From assembly GCA_026874595.1 (NCBI GenBank), contig CM049311.1, positions 58,052,453 through 58,116,452 on the forward strand: a stretch of DNA of 64,000 bases, written 5' to 3'. Under the pieces are notes generated by a model. It had not been told where the DNA came from. It did no database searches and saw only the letters and a program-made list of their open reading frames with translations. The DNA comes from Sipunculus nudus (Eukaryota > Annelida > Sipuncula > Golfingiida > Sipunculidae). Within the stretch, counting starts at the first letter, position 1; each line of letters opens with the position of its first letter. This document shows, piece after piece, positions 59,779 through 64,000 of the stretch. Position numbers and translations under genes: made by a program.

Positions 59779-60193
59779 AAAACAAGTGGTGCTTATATTA
59801 ACCAGTCTGCAGGAACTCATGAAACACTCTTTGATGAATATGCATGCAAATAAATCATGGTGATCAATGCATTATTTGTAGAGATACTAGACCTTTTGTA
59901 TCAAATTTTTAATTATTCACAAATAGAGAAAAAAAATGCATAAAAATCAGAAAAAAATCAAGTGGCGCTACCAGTCTGCAGGAACTCATGAAACATTCTA
60001 TGATGGATATGGGTAATAGAGACCTAATTTCAGGTTTCCAAGGAGATTTCTCATGGACCTCCCTGGATGTCGAGTTAGAAGATTCCAGGTCCAGTGGTTA
60101 TGATTTGTCCCTGGTTAACTGACAGACAGATGGATGGATGATGGACAATGACTGGTCACTATAGCTCAGATGACTTTCAGTTAGCTGAGCTAA
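59779..60193 (+). mobile_element. Internally deleted family-1 element
   Basis: Begins AAACAAGTGG, directly after the CTAA of the preceding element. It jumps to CCAGTCTGCAGGAACTCATG and ends with AGCTCAGATGACTTTCAGTT followed by AGCTGAGCTAA, then T. Only about one module is left. Confidence 0.7.
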
Positions 60194-60262
60194 TTAAAAA
60201 CTACAAAACTTATAACATTCACATGAAAGCTCAATGAAAAACAAAAATATACTTAAATATAG

Positions 60263-60268
60263 TTTATT
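60263..60268 (-). terminator. Candidate MDN1 polyadenylation signal
   Basis: TTTATT on the plus strand is AATAAA for MDN1, 494 nt past its stop codon and just outside the repeat cluster, implying a 3'UTR of about 0.5 kb. Confidence 0.5.
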
Positions 60269-60761
60269 TATACACATTTTTTGTACAGATGAGGTATATT
60301 AATTACATTTATGCACTTTAAAAAACTTATGAAGTTTGGCCAAGGTCCTAATGGACTTCTCTCATCTAGTCTCAAGCCTGTGTTACAGCACTTTGCTGCT
60401 GATATTAGTACATAAGATTTCAACACAAATTCACAGCTTTTAGTCTCTTGACCTTTTGAAATGCATGCCAGCAGCAGTTTCAGACTAAAACAGCAACTAC
60501 ACATATTTTGGTTTCCTTTTCCACAGGTGAACCTATGACTCTCCCTCTGAATCCTCCTTCTACTACCTTATATACCTTATCTTTTACAATTATATTTCTT
60601 ACCCTAAGTAGAAATCTTTCTATGTACATTCGTTGGTGTATTTAAATGTTACTACAAACTTTATCCACTAAACCAGGTCACAATGTAGTTAGCAGCCAGA
60701 TGTTTTGCAGTGTAGATACTGAACACATTAGGATTTATTACAAAGTATTATTTCTCTGTCA

Positions 60762-60947
60762 TCATCTGTCTCCAGCTGTAACAAGTTCAAACCACTGCCT
60801 GAGAGCATCAGAGAGGACACTGGGGAGGCTGTTGATGTCACGAAGGATGAGGTAGAATGGAAACGGGAAATGGTCCATGTAGGACTTGATCTCAGGAAGC
60901 TGTCCTCCCGGTCGGAACACTGGCACCTTGATGTCCAATATGGAATC
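60762..60947 (-). CDS. MDN1: MDN1 last exon with stop
   Basis: Acceptor TTTTGGTCAG. It encodes DSILDIKVPVFRPGGQLPEI, then KSYMDHFPFPFYLILRDINS and LPSVLSDALRQWFELVTAG, then DR and TGA. The same residues close the vertebrate protein. Confidence 0.96.
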   Translation of the reverse strand, partial: DSILDIKVPVFRPGGQLPEIKSYMDHFPFPFYLILRDINSLPSVLSDALRQWFELVTAGDR

Positions 60948-63674
60948 CTGACCAAAAAAAAATGACATTTAAGTTAGCCTCATCTCACCAATACTTGGGC
61001 TTTAATGATACATGGTCTCACGATCTGATATGTAACCTGACAATACACTCACAATATAATACACAATACAATACATGTCAGTAGTACCAGAAATCAGATA
61101 CCAAATCTGCTCTTCCTTGTTCCTATTTTTTTCCATGCTGCTGCCTTCATGCATCCTGAGTGATAAAAATGAAACATTACTTGCAGTTGGTTAGATCATG
61201 CAGCATTTATCCAATCAGATGCCTATTAACTGATTTCTGGCCAATGAGGTGTCAACTTACATGTGCTGGAACACTGACTTTAATTTTAATCAAATGTCAC
61301 ACTTTATGTGGGATGGTCATACCCTGTCAATGTATTTATGAGGGTATCTGAGGATACTGATACAATATCTAACTTTGTTTTAGTGTTTCTGCCGTTAAAA
61401 CTACAGTTCAGAATACTTAGCCTTGACCCCTGTCTAAATGCTTCTTGGCAAAAAATTGCAGATCTGAAGTCAAAATACATGAGGTGTTTGCAGGGGAATA
61501 TTCTGCATTCAATCACATCAAGGTTGAAGAATTGTTTTCTTTCTTTTAAAATGTCATAAAAAATACAAAAGAATCAAGCAGTAACTGAATCAAGCAGTGA
61601 CTGACCTTGTTTTCCTGGTTGTCAATGACAACAAACACTACAAAAACATTGGCCTCTCTGGTTTGTCTGACGGCTGACTTCACAACCTCCATGCCTTCTA
61701 GAAACAACCCACGACCATCGGACACCACAACCAGCAGCTGAGACGTCTCTGGATTACCCACAATGCCTTGCTGCACAGACCTCGCATTGATCATCATGGC
61801 TGTGGCCTGTTTCAGAAGCTACAAAATATGATATAATCATTTATATCATTTAAAACACCAGTTTTGTCAAAGAAACTAATTTGTAATCAATTGTTGCCGA
61901 TGGTTTCTGCAAAGGTTTGTGTTAAGTTAGAAGCTATCACTTCCTTACAAATGTATATTTGTGTTTTTTCATTGACAGCTAAGGGCTCAGGGAAAAAAAA
62001 ATATGCACAAAAAAATAAGACTTATCCAACATCAGAATTGCTTACCTATTTTACTGGTTCAATTTGTAAGGTTTTTGGAAATTTAATCTCAGCTGCCATG
62101 AACTGTTCAATGGTATTATTTAATCAGAACAAAATCTGTTTATAACCAGTATGCAATCACTTAAGCAACCATTACTTTATAAGAACAGGACTCTTTCAGC
62201 ATTCTTTTCTGTGAATGTCATTAACACCTTAATTATAATTCATATTTATTATCTGAGTAAAAATGAATCACAGAATCTTACCTGAGCAATTTTGGTTTTC
62301 TTTTGTGAGAATGTGAACCTCCTGAGTACGTTTGCTCCAGCCTGGCTGCTGAACTGCTCATGGAATGGATGTAAAACCTGGACTTCCTCCCCAAAACTAT
62401 TATTACAAATATAAAGTATGTTACCAATGATCTGATAATAGAATTACAATCAGGGGCCCCTATAAACATTTCAAACAACAGGTATATGTGGTACAATAAC
62501 ATAAGTGCATTTACTGAAAAACAACATTTCTGCTCATATTTGAAATAACAATGTACCCAATAAAATGTAATATTGTCAACATATTTGATACAGAATTCCA
62601 AAGGTTAATATGTTACACTATTTATAAATACAAGAATGATTCAGCTTAATGCAACTGGGAAACACTGAAAAAATTGAAATATAGAATTGTTTCTGGCTTA
62701 ACCACCAGATGGTGCTGTGAACCTATCTAAGCATGTTTTACAGTAAAAACACTAGTTTTATTGTACTTCATGAATTTATCAACATTTGAACTGTATTAAT
62801 AATATCTGCCGTTGAAGTATTAGTTAAATTTGAAACTTCCCTCAGATGTTGCATATGGGAAAGGGACCCTCACACTGATAAAGAAATATCTAACATTTAA
62901 TTAAACATCTACCAACAACAGAAATTATACAATCATCAAGATTTCACTGAGGAATTCAACCTCAAGACAGATAATGATGAAACTTTGTTAAGTTTGCAAA
63001 TAAACAAATGAATTAAAGTTGAAAAAGTATAAAAATACTGATATAATTATATAATCACTATTTCTGACTAACCTTGACACTGCCAGCTGACCTGACTCCA
63101 GCAAGGTCAAAGCATTTGCAATGACTGCTAGTGACTCAAAAGCAAGCTGTAAACAAAATTTATATTTTTTTAATTACCAAATAAAGTAGCCTCAAATTAT
63201 AAATCAAATAATTAATATTGATAATAAAAGAATAACAATAAAAATATTAATAATACTTATCAGTATAATGTTGAAGTTAAAGAAAAGTTATTCTTACTGA
63301 CAGCAGAAAATGCAAAATTGTACATTAATTATAAATACCCTGCAGTCTTTTAATTTAGATGAAACATAATTTAAAATAAAAAAATTCTTCAGAAATTATT
63401 AATGTCTACTCTTCAACTTATGAAGTGAAAAATGAAAATGCTGTGCAAATGTAATAAGAGCAGTGTCACAATAATAACTGGAAACAAAACATCACTGACC
63501 TGTTTGGAGTGGTTGTCCGCCATGCTGGAGGAGTCATCCACTGCCAGCATGATCTGATAGTTACGTTTGCTGGGTTTGGTGCGACGCAACCAGATTTTAT
63601 CTTTCCTGAACTGGCTTGCAATGTATGGAATCACCTTGCGCATATTTAACCTCTTCCCTGTGCGGTAGTCTCCC
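60762..63674 (-). CDS. MDN1: Midasin (MDN1/REA1), last five exons, joined CDS
   Basis: Giant dynein-like AAA ATPase that strips assembly factors such as the Rsa4/Ytm1 homologues from pre-60S ribosomes in nucleolus and nucleoplasm. The window holds only its C-terminal 253 residues, the VWA (MIDAS) domain that grips those factors. Exons on the minus strand: 63674-63500, 63146-63073, 62396-62282, 61818-61606, 60947-60762. All introns are GT-AG and phases agree. The product starts GDYRTGKRLNMRKVIPYIAS. The MIDAS DxSxS is D46-D-S48-S-S50 of the fragment, followed by MADNHSKQ. SDGRG (residues 154-158) carries a further metal-site Asp. It ends DALRQWFELVTAGDR then TGA. Similarity to vertebrate midasin is very high. 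The rest of this roughly 5,000-residue protein lies to the right of the window. Confidence 0.96.
61606..61818 (-). CDS. MDN1: MDN1 exon: VWA core
   Basis: Acceptor ATTTTGTAG, donor AAG|GTCAGT. Phase 0 at both ends, 71 codons. It includes QLLVVVSDGRGLFLEG and NVFVVFVVIDN, the central strands of the VWA fold. Confidence 0.96.
62282..62396 (-). CDS. MDN1: MDN1 exon: VWA
   Basis: Acceptor ATTTGTAATAG, donor CAG|GTAAGA. The split Ser codon is completed, then FGEEVQVLHPFHEQFSSQAG and FTFSQKKTKIAQ follow, matching vertebrate SFGE…LHPFHEQFS…QQKKTKIAQ. Confidence 0.95.
63073..63146 (-). CDS. MDN1: MDN1 exon: VWA helix
   Basis: Acceptor TTTGTTTACAG, donor AAG|GTTAGT. It encodes LAFESLAVIANALTLLESGQ and LAVS, ending two bases into a Ser codon. 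Vertebrate midasin has LAFESLAVIGNALTLLE here. Confidence 0.95.
63500..63674 (-). CDS. MDN1: MDN1 exon: VWA start with MIDAS motif
   Basis: Acceptor TTGTTTTCAG, donor CAG|GTCAGT. After one base of a split codon it encodes GDYRTGKRLNMRKVIPYIAS, then KDKIWLRRTKPSKRNYQIML and AVDDSSSMADNHSKQ. DDSSSM is the metal-ion-dependent adhesion site. Confidence 0.96.
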
Positions 63675-64000
63675 CTGAAAACAATGCTTACAGTATATAC
63701 TTTGGCCTAATTTAAGACCTATCATGAAGCATATTTTATATTTAGACACAGCCTCACTTGAAAAGAAATTTTGGATAAGACAAATTTGTAAACAATATGC
63801 AGACTGGCTTTATGAAAGGCAATCACGAAGAAAATACTTATATTATGACAAATGAGCTGATGATTAACTTGAATCAAAATGCAATACAGAAGGTAAGCCT
63901 CAGAATATAACATTATCATTTATATTTATGTTTATTTCAAACCAATGATATATAGATGAGCCTCACTTGAGTACAGCACTATTTTGAATCACACTTTAAA
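63675..64000. other. MDN1 intron running off the window
   Basis: AT-rich, no exon recognised. The preceding MDN1 exon must lie beyond the right edge. Confidence 0.7.

Larger units (their letters stand above)
58120..60239. other. Repeat-rich intergenic stretch before MDN1
   Basis: Contains the TA-flanked inverted-repeat element at 58420, a further hairpin-ended element finishing at 59778 and a deleted copy at 59779-60193. No gene recognised. Confidence 0.6.

Noticed and set aside
47552-60193. CRISPR-like array, suggested by regular spacing of short palindromes
   Set aside because: The DNA is clearly eukaryotic with spliced genes. The spacers are themselves homologous module sequence, not unique.

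Overview
The window is animal nuclear DNA, AT-rich and intron-dominated. It is most likely from a mollusc, probably a bivalve. Three things point there: GT-AG split exons of two animal genes, long (TA)n tracts, and a cluster of non-coding repeats with hairpin ends and GTCC/GTCT runs of a kind I associate with mollusc genomes (from memory, not searched).

Two genes converge. On the plus strand, positions 24477-43674 hold ten exons, the 3' end, of an aryl hydrocarbon receptor (AHR/spineless-type bHLH-PAS transcription factor). They encode 785 residues: a linker, PAS-A, PAS-B with its C-terminal flank, a basic stretch, a long Tyr/Ser/Asn-rich presumed transactivation region and the C-terminus. 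I could not find the bHLH exon in the 24.4 kb upstream, so the promoter and first exons should lie left of the window. On the minus strand, 63674 down to 60762 holds the last five exons (253 residues) of midasin (MDN1/REA1), the dynein-like AAA ATPase of 60S ribosome maturation. These exons cover the VWA/MIDAS domain to the stop codon. All internal splice phases in both genes are consistent.

Layout: 1-565 is a 40/80-bp minisatellite. 566-24476 is AHR upstream sequence or intron, AT-rich with islands of more balanced composition (about 5.6, 7.2, 10.6, 13.2 and 17.2 kb) that may be regulatory. 24477-43674 is AHR; its 7.6-kb intron carries a 2.3-kb array of a 38-bp minisatellite that is open in all three frames. 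43675 to about 47060 is the AHR 3'UTR or downstream flank, with a 30-bp minisatellite. 47552-60193 is a nest of modular non-coding repeats. 60240-63674 is MDN1.

The most unusual content is the repeat nest. Several module families (about 340 bp, a 148+131 bp dimer, and about 120 bp) all carry one copy of a near-palindromic box GGTGGCGCCACC per module, about 30 in total. The complete elements end in a hairpin followed by CTAA, which resembles a Helitron 3' end. Within AHR two small duplications touch splice acceptors: a decayed copy of one exon start 144 nt upstream of the real one, and a 47-bp duplication of an acceptor that would frameshift the C-terminus if the upstream copy were used.
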